A stretch of 64,000 nt of DNA from assembly GCA_963730555.1 (NCBI GenBank), contig CAVSSS010000028.1, forward strand, positions 62,001-126,000, given 5' to 3'. Below the pieces are notes generated by a model. It saw only the letters and a list, made by a program, of their open reading frames with translations. It was not told the origin of the DNA and made no database searches. This document shows positions 17,824 to 27,238 of this stretch, piece after piece (positions within the stretch are counted from its first letter, which is position 1; every line of letters starts with the position of its first letter). The stretch is from Roseiarcus sp963730555. Its GTDB lineage: Bacteria; Pseudomonadota; Alphaproteobacteria; Rhizobiales; Beijerinckiaceae. The translations under genes and the position numbers were made by a program.

Positions 17824-19561
17824 TCAGTGCTCGATCAGCTGGAAACTTCCGACCGTGCCCGCCGTTTCTTGCGGGATCGGCGCCGGCTCACCGTTAACGA
17901 GGCCGCGCCGCGGGACGAGCACGACCGAAAGCTCCTTGGAATTACGCGGGAGTTCGCTCAAGAGCCGCGAGATTTCGTAGTTGAGCGACATCTCCTGGCG
18001 CGGAATGGCCATGCCGTCCGCCATCCTGTGCGGAGTCGATCGAGAAAAGGCTTAGGTTTCCGACGAAGCCAGGCGTCTGTTCGTTGATCTTTTGATCAGC
18101 GGGCGGGTTGAGGTAGATGGCATAGTGGTAGCTGGGCGGCTTCTCCGTCCGGATGTCCTGGATGCGCAGGAACACTTTGCGGTCAGGCTGACGAGCAAGC
18201 GTGGTCAGCGCCTCGCGAGCCTGTTCGTCGATCGGCAGCCGCACGACCACCGGCGAAGGACCGAGCGCGAGCCGCTGTTCGGCGCCCCTTGCGCCGTTCT
18301 CCGCGAGAATGATCGGAAACTTGATGAACATCGGCGGCGGGGGGTCGTCGTCATAGCGATAGTTGAGTTGGCCGACCGTGTCGACGATCTCAGAACCTGT
18401 CAGATAGACCGCGTGTCCGGCCTCGTCGTAGAAGGTGAAGGTGGTGTTGAGCCAAGCCGCGTCGGTCGGGTCGGCGCGGCCTCCGCCCTCCTGGATCCAC
18501 TTGTTCCATAGCCGGTCGATATTGGCGTGATGAAGCCAGAAGACCGGGTCCTGCGCCGCCGTGGGGATAAAGCCCATCAGTCCGCCGAGATCCGAATGCA
18601 CGACGTTGTGGGGTTGCTGTTCCAGGTCGCCAGTGAAGCCGGTGCCAAATAGGCCTCCGGTCTCGAAATCGACGTCCGCGAGAGCGCCGGAATCGTCGAC
18701 CGCGCTCGCGAGCAGGGTGAACGTGCCGTCATCGACCTCTGTCGGCCGCCCGGGCGGCGCGATGTACAGCGAATTGCTCGAATTCGCCGGCTGCCGGAAC
18801 GGGAGGGGCAGCGCGCGTTGGGCGGGGTCGGTCCAGTCCCAGTAAGGCAAAACAACGTTCTGATATCCCGCAGACCCTGCCGCGGCGCGCAGGATGCGGT
18901 CGAAGAAATAGAGAAACATCCGGTGCCAGGACAGGAAATAAACGGTCCCATGCTGGCACTGGTTCCAACTCTGCGTCTCCTGCATATTGGTCGGAGTATC
19001 CTCCGTGCCGTGCATGTTGGCCTGGAAACGATAGCTCGTCGGATCGGTGACGGGCCGGCTCATCATCACCTGGATGCCGGCTTGCAATGCGGTAATTTGG
19101 TCCGACGAGAGGCTCGCTATGCTCTGCCGGGTGAAAGGCTGAAGAAAGGGCACGCCTGAGAAGGGCGGCGTCTGAGTCCCCATATAGCGGAAGAGGTGCA
19201 TGCAGTTGCCGACAATAGGATCGCGCGCGACGCCCACTTCGACAAACGTTCCGGACGGAACACTTTGCATGGCGCTTGACCAGTCACAGATCACGTTGCC
19301 GCCGCCCGACTGGATCTCGACGCCCCGTGGACCCCGGTCGGCCCAAACGCACTGCCCGGCCGCCGGGTTGGCGGCGCCGGCCCCGACGGACGCCCATTGG
19401 AAAGGCGTGGTTGTCTCGCCGCTAGACGGGGCGCCTGTCGTTAGAGGGCCCTGGCAATAAAGCGGGTATGCCGGCACGAACTGAGGACTTTGAGCGGCGG
19501 CGCAATGTAAGCTTGCCGCGAAAACCAAGAGCGCGCCGAAAAAATAAAGCACAGGACGCAT
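17824..19561 (-). CDS. Secreted tyrosinase-family copper oxidase, C-terminal frameshift
   Basis: The restored protein is about 578 residues with an N-terminal signal peptide (FFGALLVFAASLHCAAAQS). It has the dicopper centre of tyrosinases and polyphenol oxidases: CuA ligands around CQHGTVYFLSWHRMFLYF (about residues 200-217) and CuB ligands in HNVVHSDLGGLMGF and DPVFWLHHANIDRLWNKW (about 319-350). Tyrosinases oxidise phenols to quinones. The C-terminal beta domain follows, but its end has moved: FSIDS must skip one base at about 18028-18036 to reach HRMADGMAIPRQEMSLNYEI and the LSVVLVPRRGL block ending at 17824. Export suggests extracellular phenol oxidation or melanin formation. It stands alone and converges with the SIMPL gene. 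Confidence 0.9.
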
Positions 19562-19721
19562 GAAAGCCTCCCAAAATTGCGGTCAACAATTCAATCAAGT
19601 ATGAAAATCAACCCAACCTGAGTACAGCGTTTTTCCGCCTTTTTTGTGGCCCAGTCGGGCGGCGGCAAGCTGCGCGACGCCATCGCTGCTGGGCCTGAAA
19701 TCTTGTTAGATCGCCTGCCAG

Positions 19722-21017
19722 ATGGACGGTCCCCCTGACCCTGCCGACACGACGTTTCAGCGCCTGCTGAACCGTGAGATTCTCCTGAGCGAGCGGCGGC
19801 GCATGCTGATCCTTGCCGCCCTGCAGGCTTTCATCCTCGTTCTGATCCTCTTGGCCGCGACGTTCGTCCCCGGCTTCGTCCGGTCAATCTATCACGATCG
19901 ACTTCCGGTGCGTGCTGCCTTGGCGGCGTTCTCGGCCTTCGTCGCGTACGAACTGTTCGCGGCCGGCCTGCTCACGATCTTCATTCGCCGCGGACGAAAT
20001 TTCCCGGTGTTCGGCCGCTACGTGAACGCGTTCGTCGAAACAAGCTTTCCGACTGTGTTGCTCTATCTCCTCGCGGGATATCTCTTCGCGCCCGCCGTTT
20101 TCGGAACGTGGACCGCGCTGCTCTATTTTCTCTTCATCATCCTCTCGACTCTGCGGCTCGACTTTAAGCTTTCAGCCTTCACGGGAGCGGTCGCTGCGGT
20201 GGAGCTCTTCGCCCTGGCCATGGTCATCTTGCATCTAGAGTGGCGAAGCGAGGACCCAGACTTCAGCATCGGCTATCATCTGACGCGCAGCGCCGTCCTT
20301 CTCGCCGCCGGCCTGCTGGCCGGCTATGTCGGCGCAACGATCAAGAGCCATTTCCGGCGAGCTCTCGCCGCCGCCTCGGCCCGCGACGAAGTGACCAACC
20401 TCTTCGGTCAACACGTCTCGCCACAAGTGGTCGAGCGGCTCATCGCAATCGGCGCGGCCGAGCTTAGCGAAATGAGGCGGGTCTGCGTCATGTTCGTTGA
20501 CATCCGCAGTTTCACAGCCGCCGCGCGCACGCGGACGCCGGCCGAGGTCGTCGCCCGCCTCGACGCCGTCTTCGAGATCCTGGTCGACATCGTCGATCGG
20601 CACAACGGCATCGTGAACAAGTTCTTGGGGGACGGCCTGCTCGCCATTTTCGGCGCGCCAATCGACGACCCTCTCGAGGCTGCGAACGCCGTCGCGGCGG
20701 CGCGCGAGATGCTCAGCGCGATCGAGGCGAGCAACGCCGGCGACCCTTGGCCGATCCGCCTCGGGATTGGCATTCACGTCGGCCAGGCGGTGGCCGGGAC
20801 CGTCGGCTCGCCACGCCGCAAGGAATATACGGTCATCGGCGACACGGTGAACCTGGCCTCGCGCCTCGAGAGCCTCAACAAAGAGGTCGGCTCGCAGCTT
20901 GTCGTCTCCGAGGCCGTGCGCGAGGCCGCGGGCGACGCCGTCGGCAAGGCCCTGCCGCTCGGATCTCTCCCCGTGCGCGGCTACGCCGAGCCGGTCACGG
21001 TCTGGCGCCTCGCTTAG
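19722..21017 (+). CDS. Membrane-bound class III adenylate cyclase
   Basis: A 431-residue protein with about six membrane helices in residues 25-215, a linker helix and a C-terminal class III cyclase catalytic domain (about 240-430). The metal-binding aspartates are in VCVMFVDIRSFTAAARTRT and NKFLGDGLLAIFGAP. The stretch RRKEYTVIGDTVNLASRLES carries the Lys and Asp typical of ATP specificity and the catalytic Asn/Arg. It should make cAMP at the inner membrane in response to a signal sensed by the membrane part. The gene lies alone between the tyrosinase gene and the mobile-element region; the element pile begins about 330 bases downstream. Confidence 0.9.
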   Translation: MDGPPDPADTTFQRLLNREILLSERRRMLILAALQAFILVLILLAATFVPGFVRSIYHDRLPVRAALAAFSAFVAYELFAAGLLTIFIRRGRNFPVFGRYVNAFVETSFPTVLLYLLAGYLFAPAVFGTWTALLYFLFIILSTLRLDFKLSAFTGAVAAVELFALAMVILHLEWRSEDPDFSIGYHLTRSAVLLAAGLLAGYVGATIKSHFRRALAAASARDEVTNLFGQHVSPQVVERLIAIGAAELSEMRRVCVMFVDIRSFTAAARTRTPAEVVARLDAVFEILVDIVDRHNGIVNKFLGDGLLAIFGAPIDDPLEAANAVAAAREMLSAIEASNAGDPWPIRLGIGIHVGQAVAGTVGSPRRKEYTVIGDTVNLASRLESLNKEVGSQLVVSEAVREAAGDAVGKALPLGSLPVRGYAEPVTVWRLA

Positions 21018-21343
21018 GGTCGAAACTCAATCAGATTGTCGGCTTTGGCGGAAAGCGGACGTGGGCCAAACTTATGGCAAGGTCCGGTGTCGACGAATTG
21101 CGTTCTCTAATGGGTCAAGGGCGGGAATCTCTTCGGGGTGGTCGACGCTTTCGGGTGCCTGTGTTCTCTGCGTGCTCGTTCGGCACTTGATGGGGTAAGC
21201 TGGGTGCAGCGCGGCTAGGTTGAAAACGCAGTCGGCTAGCGATTGATCGCATGCAACGCAATCCGCGCCGTCGTCTGCTCCCTCCCTCGGGCGTCGCTCC
21301 TTGCGGGAGCTCGATGCGGTCTCCTGTCTGGTGGATTGATGTC
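21018..21343. other. Non-coding stretch before the IS region
   Basis: I see no supportable gene in these 326 bases. They probably include the 3' non-coding end of the IS110-type element whose transposase remnant begins at 21344, but IS110 elements lack clear terminal repeats and the boundary cannot be placed by eye. Confidence 0.4.
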
Positions 21344-21944
21344 TTAAGCCGGCGCGAACTCAGTTTCGTTCCGCAACATCGCATGCATGATGATTGCGAG
21401 GCGACGCGCCAGAGCGACGCGGGCCTTTCGCATCGTCGATCGCCTGGCGATCGCAAAGGCCCAGTCCTTCAGTTTGAGTTGGCCCTTGTAGCGGGTCAGC
21501 ATGACGTTGGCGGCCTCGTAAGCGTCCGCACCCGCCGGTCCCCGCATTTCGAGATGCCGCCGACGTAGTCGACCTCGCCCGACTGATACCGTCTTGGGAC
21601 GAGGCCCAAGTAGGCGCCGATGTCGCGGGATCGGCGAATGCGCGAGGGATCGTCGATTGCGGTCACAAAAGCAAGCGCGGTCAGCTGGCCGACCCCGGGG
21701 ATTGTCATGAGGCGGCGGCAGGCTTCCGAAGCTCTCGTCATGCGCCTCATGTCGGCGTCGATCGCCGCGACCGCGCTCATGACCGCAGTGCGCGCCGCAA
21801 TCAGTCCGCGCATGGCCGCGGAGAGACCTGCCACTCCTTCGCTGGCTGTGAGAGCCTGATCGATGAACGCGGCGGTGAGCGCGCGAGGCAGCCGGACTCC
21901 GAACACGATCGCCAGGCCTCGGATCTGGTTTTCCAAGGTCACCC
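21344..21944 (-). pseudogene. IS110-family transposase, C-terminal remnant
   Basis: The minus strand encodes the C-terminal half of an IS110-type (DEDD) transposase: VTLENQIRGLAIVFGVRLPR, the Transposase_20 helix-hairpin-helix core ACRRLMTIPGVGQLTALAF, and GAYLGLVPRRYQSGEVDY. A base is missing near 21515, after which the next frame resumes with YEAANVMLTRYKG and ends at MLRNETEFAPA. The gene is cut at 21945 by the IS3 element; its first 30 codons lie beyond that element at 23186-23275, and the roughly 100 codons expected between (DEDD catalytic part and linker) are absent. The copy cannot be active. Confidence 0.85.
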
Positions 21945-21997
21945 TGGACTTGCCTTGGGAAAGTGGAGAGCTCTTCTGAAGGAAAGAGGAGCATTTC

Positions 21998-22294
21998 ATG
22001 GGCAAGCCGCAGCGACGGTTCGGGAAGGAATTTGAAGCCGAAGCCGTTCGGTTGGTTGAGGTGAGTGGTCGGACGCAAAGGGAGATCGCCATGGACCTCG
22101 GCGTCGGCCTTTCGACGCTGCGACGCTGGCTCGACAAGCGCCGCGAGCACGAGATCGAGGCGCCGCCGCCCGAACGGCAGGAGGACCTGGCGGCTGAGCT
22201 GAAGCGGTTGCGGCGCGAGAATGAGATCTTGCGACAGGAACGCGAGATCCTGAAGAGGGCCGCGACTTTTTTCGCCAAGGAGGGAAGTCGATGA
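21998..22294 (+). CDS. IS3-family transposase OrfA (helix-turn-helix)
   Basis: A 98-residue DNA-binding protein. The helix-turn-helix lies at about residues 10-50 (EFEAEAVRLVEVSGRTQREI then GVGLSTLRRWLDKRREHE), and a leucine-zipper-like coiled coil follows (LAAELKRLRRENEILRQERE then ILKRA). It binds the terminal repeats and multimerises. Its stop codon overlaps the ATG of orfB (ATGA), and a -1 slippery heptamer lies 18 bases before orfB. AAGAGGAG precedes the start. Confidence 0.92.
   Translation: MGKPQRRFGKEFEAEAVRLVEVSGRTQREIAMDLGVGLSTLRRWLDKRREHEIEAPPPERQEDLAAELKRLRRENEILRQEREILKRAATFFAKEGSR
22267..22273 (+). other. Candidate -1 programmed frameshift heptamer in IS3 orfA
   Basis: The sequence T TTT TTC sits with exactly the X XXY YYZ phasing of the orfA frame (codons ACT TTT TTC). 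A -1 slip moves into the orfB frame, which stays open from there through the orfB ATG, so an OrfAB fusion transposase would result. IS3 elements are known to make OrfAB this way, usually on A-rich heptamers. Confidence 0.55.
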
Positions 22295-23148
22295 GGTTCC
22301 GTCTCATCGATGCGGCGAAGAAGGAATTCCCCGTCCAGCGTCTCTGCAAGGTTCTTGGCGTCAGTCAGAGCGGCTATTTTGCCAGGAAGGATCGACCGGC
22401 CTGCCGTCGACAGCATGAGGACATGGTGCTGCTGGCCCATATTCGCTCGGCCTTTGCACTGTCGAACGCAACCTACGGCAGCCCGCGCATGACGCGCGAG
22501 CTTCGCGATGACGGGATCACCATCGGTCGTCATCGGGTCGCCCAGCTGATGCGAGAGAATGCCCTGAAGGCGCGGCAGAGGCGGCGCTTCAAACGAACGA
22601 CCGACAGCCTGCACGCCTTTCCGGTCGCGCCAAACCTCTTAAATCAAGACTTCAACGCAGCGGGGCCGAACCAGAAATGGGGTGCCGACATCTCCTATGT
22701 CTGGACACGCGAGGGCTGGCTCTACCTTGCCGTCGTCATTGACCTCTTTGCTCGGCGCGTCGTCGGCTGGGCCGCCGGCGACCGGCTCCATAAGGAACTG
22801 GCGTTGTTGGCCCTACGCCGGGCCGTCGCCGTGCGGTGTCCATCCGTCGGGCTCATTCACCACGCGGACCGTGGCAGCCAATACTGCTCCGTCGAGTACC
22901 AGGCTGAGCTGAGAAAGAACGGCATCTCGATCTCGATGTCGGGCAAGGGAAACTGCTTCGACAACGCCATGGTCGAGACGTTCTTCAAGACCCTCAAGGC
23001 CGAACTCGTCTGGCGCACCATCTTCCAGAGCCGGATCGAAGCTGCGATCGCAATCGGCCGTTACATCGACGGCTTCTACAATCCCGTCCGCCGCCATTCG
23101 GCGCTCGACTTCATCAGCCCGCTTCAGTTCGAAGGGCGGGCAGCGTAA
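22291..23148 (+). CDS. IS3-family transposase OrfB (DDE integrase)
   Basis: A 285-residue protein containing an HTH_21 segment (SFALSNATYGSPRMTREL-like, about residues 50-70) and the rve integrase core. The DDE triad is visible as Asp in WGADISYVWTREGW, Asp in HHADRGSQYCS and Glu in CFDNAMVETFFKTLKAEL. The C-terminal YNPVRRHSALDFISPLQFEG is typical of the family. Joined with OrfA by frameshifting, it would perform the copy-out-paste-in reaction. No lesions are seen. Confidence 0.93.
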   Translation: MRFRLIDAAKKEFPVQRLCKVLGVSQSGYFARKDRPACRRQHEDMVLLAHIRSAFALSNATYGSPRMTRELRDDGITIGRHRVAQLMRENALKARQRRRFKRTTDSLHAFPVAPNLLNQDFNAAGPNQKWGADISYVWTREGWLYLAVVIDLFARRVVGWAAGDRLHKELALLALRRAVAVRCPSVGLIHHADRGSQYCSVEYQAELRKNGISISMSGKGNCFDNAMVETFFKTLKAELVWRTIFQSRIEAAIAIGRYIDGFYNPVRRHSALDFISPLQFEGRAA

Positions 23149-23185
23149 AATCGAAAACGCTCTCCACAAATGCCGGGCAAGTCCA

Positions 23186-23275
23186 TCTTGCTCTCGTGAA
23201 CGACCTCGCCTTCACGGTCGAGAACGCAGACATGGGTCTCGTCCATCGAGATGTCGAGGCCAGCAAAATAGTCCA
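23186..23275 (-). pseudogene. IS110-family transposase, N-terminal stump
   Basis: The minus strand begins MDYFAGLDISMDETHVCVLD followed by REGEVVHESK and then runs directly into the IS3 end. GLDIS and HVCVLD form the first strand of the RuvC-like DEDD domain of IS110 transposases, with the first catalytic Asp. It belongs with the C-terminal remnant at 21344-21944: the same gene on the same strand, with its centre missing. A GAGAGGTT ribosome-binding site lies before the ATG. Confidence 0.8.
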
Positions 23276-23349
23276 TTGAACCTCTCCTCTTCCGAATCGT
23301 CGCCGATTCTATCGGCCTATGTGGAAGAGCTCCCGCCCATTTACCCGAT

Positions 23350-24871
23350 GTTGAAAAACTCCTTGATCGCGGTGCGGTGGGCTGATTCCCTCCTCCTGGG
23401 TGCAGGAGATTCGGCCGATGATGGGCGAGCGGCGCGTGACGCAGGAGGCGCTGTTTTACGGCTTCAGCCTCGAGCGGCGCGTCCCGGACAATCACCTGCT
23501 GCGCAAGATCGACCGTTTTGTGGACCTTTCGGAGGTCCGGAGGCATCTGGAGCCTTATTACAGCGAGACGGGTCGTCCTTCGATCGATCCCGAGCTGATG
23601 ATGCGTATGCTGATCGTCGGCGACGGCTTCGGCATTCGCTCCGAGCGTCGATTGTGCGAGGAGGTTCACCTCAATCTGGCGTACCGCTGGTTCTGTCGAT
23701 TAGGGCTCGACGGCGACGTTCCCGATCATTCGACCTTCTCCAAGAACCGCCACGGCCGGTTTCGTGAGAGCGATCTCCTGCGTAAGCTCTTCGAGACCGT
23801 CGTGGCGCGCTGTATGAAGGAAGGATCGCGGGAGGCGATGCTTTCGCAGTCGACGCCAGCATTGTCGTGGCGGACGCGCATCGACGGCGAAGCGTCGCCA
23901 AGGTCGAAGACCTCGATCCGACCTCAAGTCGTGCAGTCGCTGAATATCTGTCGGTCTTGGACGACGCGGCGTTCGGCGGGGCGACGCCCATCGAGCCGAA
24001 GGCGATCTCTCCGACCGATCCGGCCGCCCGCTACACCGCTTCGGCCAACTCCGTCGCCGGTTATGCCTATTCCGACAACTACCTCATTGATCTGAAGCAT
24101 GCGGTGATCATGGACGTCGAGGCGACGACGACCATTCGCCAGGCCGAAGTCAGCGCGGCCAAGACGATGCTCGACCGCACGGCCGAACAGTTCGAAGTCG
24201 CTCCGTCGCGCCTGGTTGCCGATGCGGGTTACGGCTCGGCCGAGATGATTGGGTGGCTGGTGGACGAGCGCGGAATCGAGCCGCATGTGAAACTGATGGA
24301 CAAGTCCGAGCGCACGGACGGAACCTTCTCCCGCGAGCCGACTTCGCCTTCGATCCAGAGGGCAACCTCTATGTCTGTCGCGCCGGCAAAGAGCTAAAGA
24401 AATATCATCGCTCATTCCCCAAGCCACGCGACGGAGTGACCAAAGACGGCACGATGATTTACTTCGCGCGCAAGCAGGACTGCCACGCCTGCGCGCTCAA
24501 GCCCAAGTGCTGCCCGAACGTGCCTGCGCGCAAAATCGCGCGCTCTGTTCATGAAGCCGCTCGCGACAAGGCCCGTGCGATCGCAAAGACTGAGGCCTAC
24601 GCCGTCTCATGTCGCGAACGAAAGAAGGTCGAGATGCTCTTCGCTCATCTGAAGCGCATCCTCAGGCTCGGTCGATTGCGCCTCCGCGGTCCAAACGGAG
24701 CCAAAGATGAGTTTCTATTGGCCGCCACCGCCCAAAATTTGCGGAAACTGGCGAAACTCATCCCCTTCCCGGAGCCGGCCTTCGCCCTGTGAGGCGAAGA
24801 GGCGCCCGCTTTGCTTCGCTGGCAGCCGCCGCTCACGCACATCGTGCTCGCCTTAAGACAGGTTCTTCAAC
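23350..24871 (+). mobile_element. IS1182-family element (probable extent)
   Basis: The broken transposase at 23418-24792 is flanked by short related inverted sequences: GTTGAAAAACTCC at 23350-23362 and GGTTCTTCAAC at 24861-24871. These are candidate terminal repeats, but agreement is only about 9 of 11 bases, so the ends are provisional. The 5' end lies 75 bases from the IS110 stump. Confidence 0.5.
23418..24792 (+). pseudogene. IS1182-family transposase, two frameshifts
   Basis: Three frames together give a complete IS1182-type transposase. The first, from ATG 23418, reads MMGERRVTQEALFYGFSLER and includes the DUF772 N-terminal domain (GRPSIDPELMMRMLIVGDGF, LAYRWFCRLGLDGDVPDHST). The second, from about 23830, continues GDAFAVDASIVVADAHRR and has the DDE core (SDNYLIDLKHAVIMDVEAT, LVADAGYGSAEMIGWLVD). 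The third, from about 24335, holds the cysteine cluster CHACALKPKCCPN and the KVEMLFAHLKRILRLGRLRL end. Two separate single-base shifts mean this copy is inactive as sequenced. Confidence 0.85.
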
Positions 24872-24993
24872 GAAATCGGTAGAGTAGGAGTGTGGCGCGA
24901 TGGCGTTAGGTTGAGCATGTCTGTTTGCCGCCCCTTTCGTCTGGCGGTGCCTTAGTGGCTCAGCCGTAGCTCCGTTTCCACACCCCCCTCATC

Positions 24994-25025
24994 GAACCGG
25001 ACGTGCAGATTTCCCGCATCCGGCT
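24994..25025 (-). ncRNA. Group II intron domain V
   Basis: The minus strand reads GAGCCGGATGCGGGAAATCT then GCACGTCCGGTTC. The outer stem AGCCGGA pairs with TCCGGTT, and the inner part has the GAAA tetraloop-type cap and the bulge before the upper stem that define domain V. This is the catalytic heart of the ribozyme, located 14 bases after the reverse transcriptase stop. Confidence 0.85.
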
Positions 25026-25038
25026 CTCGGACAAGACC

Positions 25039-26370
25039 TCACGCCTTCGTCCACGGCACGTCGTGTCCAAGCCGGCTCAGGCGTACGAGCCCGAAGTGCC
25101 CGTAGAGGTGCGAGAGTGGATAGCTCCCGCCCCCTCGTCGCCTGACTTTGTGCTTGGAGCGCAACCACCGGCGCAACCGCACCGCTGTGTAAGCGTCGAG
25201 CGCCCGATACGCCTTGCTGATGGTTCCTACTTGGAAGTAGTTCGCCCATCCGCGCAACGTGCGGTTCACTTTGCCCACCAGCGTTGTGGTCTCTTGCCAT
25301 GTTCCCGCTCGGTCGGTCAGCGCGTGGACTTTCTCGACCACGCGCTCAATGCTTTTCTTTGACGGCCGGTAGCCGATGCGGGCCTCGCCGGTCCTCGCCG
25401 AAAACATTCGCCCGAACGTGTATCCCAGGAAATCGAACTCTCCTCCCGGCACTTTGCAGATCCGTGTCTTCTCCTCGTTCACCGTCAGCTTCAGCTTGCC
25501 CATGATCTCGCGCAGGCTTTGCCAGGCCGCTTCGGCCTTGCCCCTTCTGCACAGGATCACGAGGTCGTCGGCGTAGGTCACGAGCCGCGTGCCCAGCGTT
25601 CGCTCGAGCCCGAACATCTTCCATCCCAGCACGAACCGGCGCATGTAAATGTTCGCCAGCAAGGGTGAGATCGGCGAGCCCTGCGGAATGCCGCGCCGCT
25701 TGTCCCGCGCTTCAGTCATGCGCGTCTTCCCACCCCGATCATCGGTTTCTTCCACGGGGCAGTCCAGCCACATCCTGATCAGATGCAGCACGCGTCGATC
25801 GACGATCCTGCGCGCTACCGACTTGAGAAGGTCGGCATGGGGAATGCTCCCGAAGTAGTCCGCGAGGTCGGCGTCCACCGCGTCCGGATGGCCGCGAAAC
25901 AGCAGTTCCTCCACCTCGACCACCGCCTGCCGAGCGTTCCGCCCGGGGCGGTAGGCATAGAGTTCCGATGGAAGGTCGGCTTCAAAGATCGGCTCCAGCA
26001 CCAGCATCGCTGCCGTCATGCAGACCCGATCCCGCAAGGTTGAGATGCCCAGCGGCCTGAGCTTGCCGTTGGCCTTCGGTATGTAAACGCGTCTGATAGG
26101 GTCCGGTCGGTAAGTCTCCTGCCTGAGCGCAAGCGCCAGTTCGCCCAGCCATCGCTCCACCCCATACGTCTCGACGGCCTCGAAGTCCTGACGGTCCACG
26201 CCCGGCGCGCCCTTGTTGGAGCGGCACTGAGCATAGGCGTGCGCCAGAATGTCCTCGCGGCTGATCTTGTCGTAGAGGGCGTAGAAGCGGTAGCCGGGTT
26301 CTGCCTTCGCTTTCGCGTGCAACGCCGTCTGCAGTTTCTGAACGCTGTCCGGAGTTGATAGGTTGCCCAA
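25039..26370 (-). CDS. ltrA: Group II intron reverse transcriptase/maturase
   Basis: A 443-residue intron-encoded protein. Reverse transcriptase blocks are in order: RRVYIPKANGKLRPLGISTL (RT2), LYAYRPGRNARQAVVEVEEL (RT3), VDADLADYFGSIPHADLL (RT3/4, first Asp), GIPQGSPISPLLANIYM (RT4), TRLVTYADDLVILCRRG (RT5, YADD), and LTVNEEKTRICKVPGGEFDF then LGYTFG (RT6-7). The maturase X domain follows (GWANYFQVGTISKAYRALD) and the chain ends at VPWTKA with no HNH endonuclease domain, so mobility should not rely on target cleavage by an En domain. No lesions are seen, so it may be functional. Confidence 0.94.
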   Translation of the reverse strand: MGNLSTPDSVQKLQTALHAKAKAEPGYRFYALYDKISREDILAHAYAQCRSNKGAPGVDRQDFEAVETYGVERWLGELALALRQETYRPDPIRRVYIPKANGKLRPLGISTLRDRVCMTAAMLVLEPIFEADLPSELYAYRPGRNARQAVVEVEELLFRGHPDAVDADLADYFGSIPHADLLKSVARRIVDRRVLHLIRMWLDCPVEETDDRGGKTRMTEARDKRRGIPQGSPISPLLANIYMRRFVLGWKMFGLERTLGTRLVTYADDLVILCRRGKAEAAWQSLREIMGKLKLTVNEEKTRICKVPGGEFDFLGYTFGRMFSARTGEARIGYRPSKKSIERVVEKVHALTDRAGTWQETTTLVGKVNRTLRGWANYFQVGTISKAYRALDAYTAVRLRRWLRSKHKVRRRGGGSYPLSHLYGHFGLVRLSRLGHDVPWTKA

Positions 26371-26866
26371 TCTCCAGGTCCTTCACCGCGTCTTGCGTCT
26401 GCCTTGAACTGAGGCCCCTTCCCTCCCCCGGCGTTACCCGGCTTCAGCGGTACTACGAACCTCTCCGCCACCCCATAGCGCCCGGCCTCTCCCTCACGGG
26501 CGTCCGGTTGATCACCCTTGACCACGCCATGGGGCCTCGCTTGTTGCGTACGCTTTCCTTGTGTACGTGCTGCCGCCACTACCCCGGTGCAGCGGCTGGG
26601 CGTCGTCGTCGCTCATCTCACCCAGCCGTATCAGCCTTCCCCGATAACGTTGTCGGGTCGGCCTGCACATCGTCCTTTTCGAGGTTTGCTCGGCGTTCAC
26701 TCGCGTTGCGGCCCGCACACTCGCGCGGTCACCTATACGTGACCAGCTACACCGAAGGCTTCAGCCATTTCGTCACCTCCATGACTGCTCCGGTTGCTTC
26801 CGGCTGGAGCGTTTGCCGGGTGGGGCTTGCACCCACTGGAACGCGCCGCCTTCTCACGGCGCACAC

Positions 26867-27238
26867 GTTCAGCAGACATACGGGGCCGCGGCCTCGGACG
26901 CCCCAATTGGGCGCAGGCCGTGTGAAAACTCCTGCACGTTTTCACACGGACCTATTTCGTTCGCTTTTTCGGGCCCTGAGACCGTCCAGAGACAAAGAAA
27001 TCATGAAGATCCGCGCTCCGCGCGGTCGGTCGCAAAATTTCGCGGGATTTTGACACGGCCTCGGCGGGAAGCGCCCCTACAGGGGTCGCCTCCGGAAGGA
27101 CCGGAGTGCGCGCCAAAGCCGCCGTTCCATCGGCAGCACGAAATAGCCTTCACCGCCCTTCGCTACGTTCCGGCTTCCGGCCGCAATGGCCGCGATCCGA
27201 TTCGTGACGCCCGAACCGGCCGCCGCCGGAACGGCCTG
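26867..27238. other. Non-coding region with a 10-bp perfect inverted repeat
   Basis: No gene is supported. The palindrome GTGTGAAAAC (26920-26929) / GTTTTCACAC (26938-26947), with an 8-base loop, lies 54 bases upstream of the group II intron 5' end on the intron strand. Between them is a second palindromic stretch, GCGCCCAATTGGGGCG-like on the minus strand. The hairpins could be an old terminator or IS end used as an intron target. Confidence 0.5.

Larger units (their letters stand above)
21945..23185 (+). mobile_element. IS3-family insertion sequence (complete, about 1.24 kb)
   Basis: The ends carry the inverted repeat TGGACTTGCC (21945-21954 and, inverted, 23176-23185), with further imperfect agreement inward (GTGGAGAGC near both ends). 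Between them lie overlapping orfA and orfB of an IS3 element. The 3-5 bases directly outside the two ends do not match, so no target duplication is seen. The element sits inside an IS110 transposase gene running the other way. Both orfs are intact, so it may be active. Confidence 0.85.
24950..26866 (-). mobile_element. Group II intron encoding a reverse transcriptase
   Basis: On the minus strand the element begins GTGTGCGCCGTGAGAAGGCG at 26866, a typical group II 5' splice-site start, with AGTGGGTGCAAGCCCCACC soon after. It contains the reverse transcriptase gene and ends with a canonical domain V hairpin at 24994-25025. Domain VI and the exact 3' end (about 24950) are uncertain. Length of about 1.9 kb is normal for an ORF-bearing bacterial intron. 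It interrupts no recognisable gene and lies among IS elements. Confidence 0.8.
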
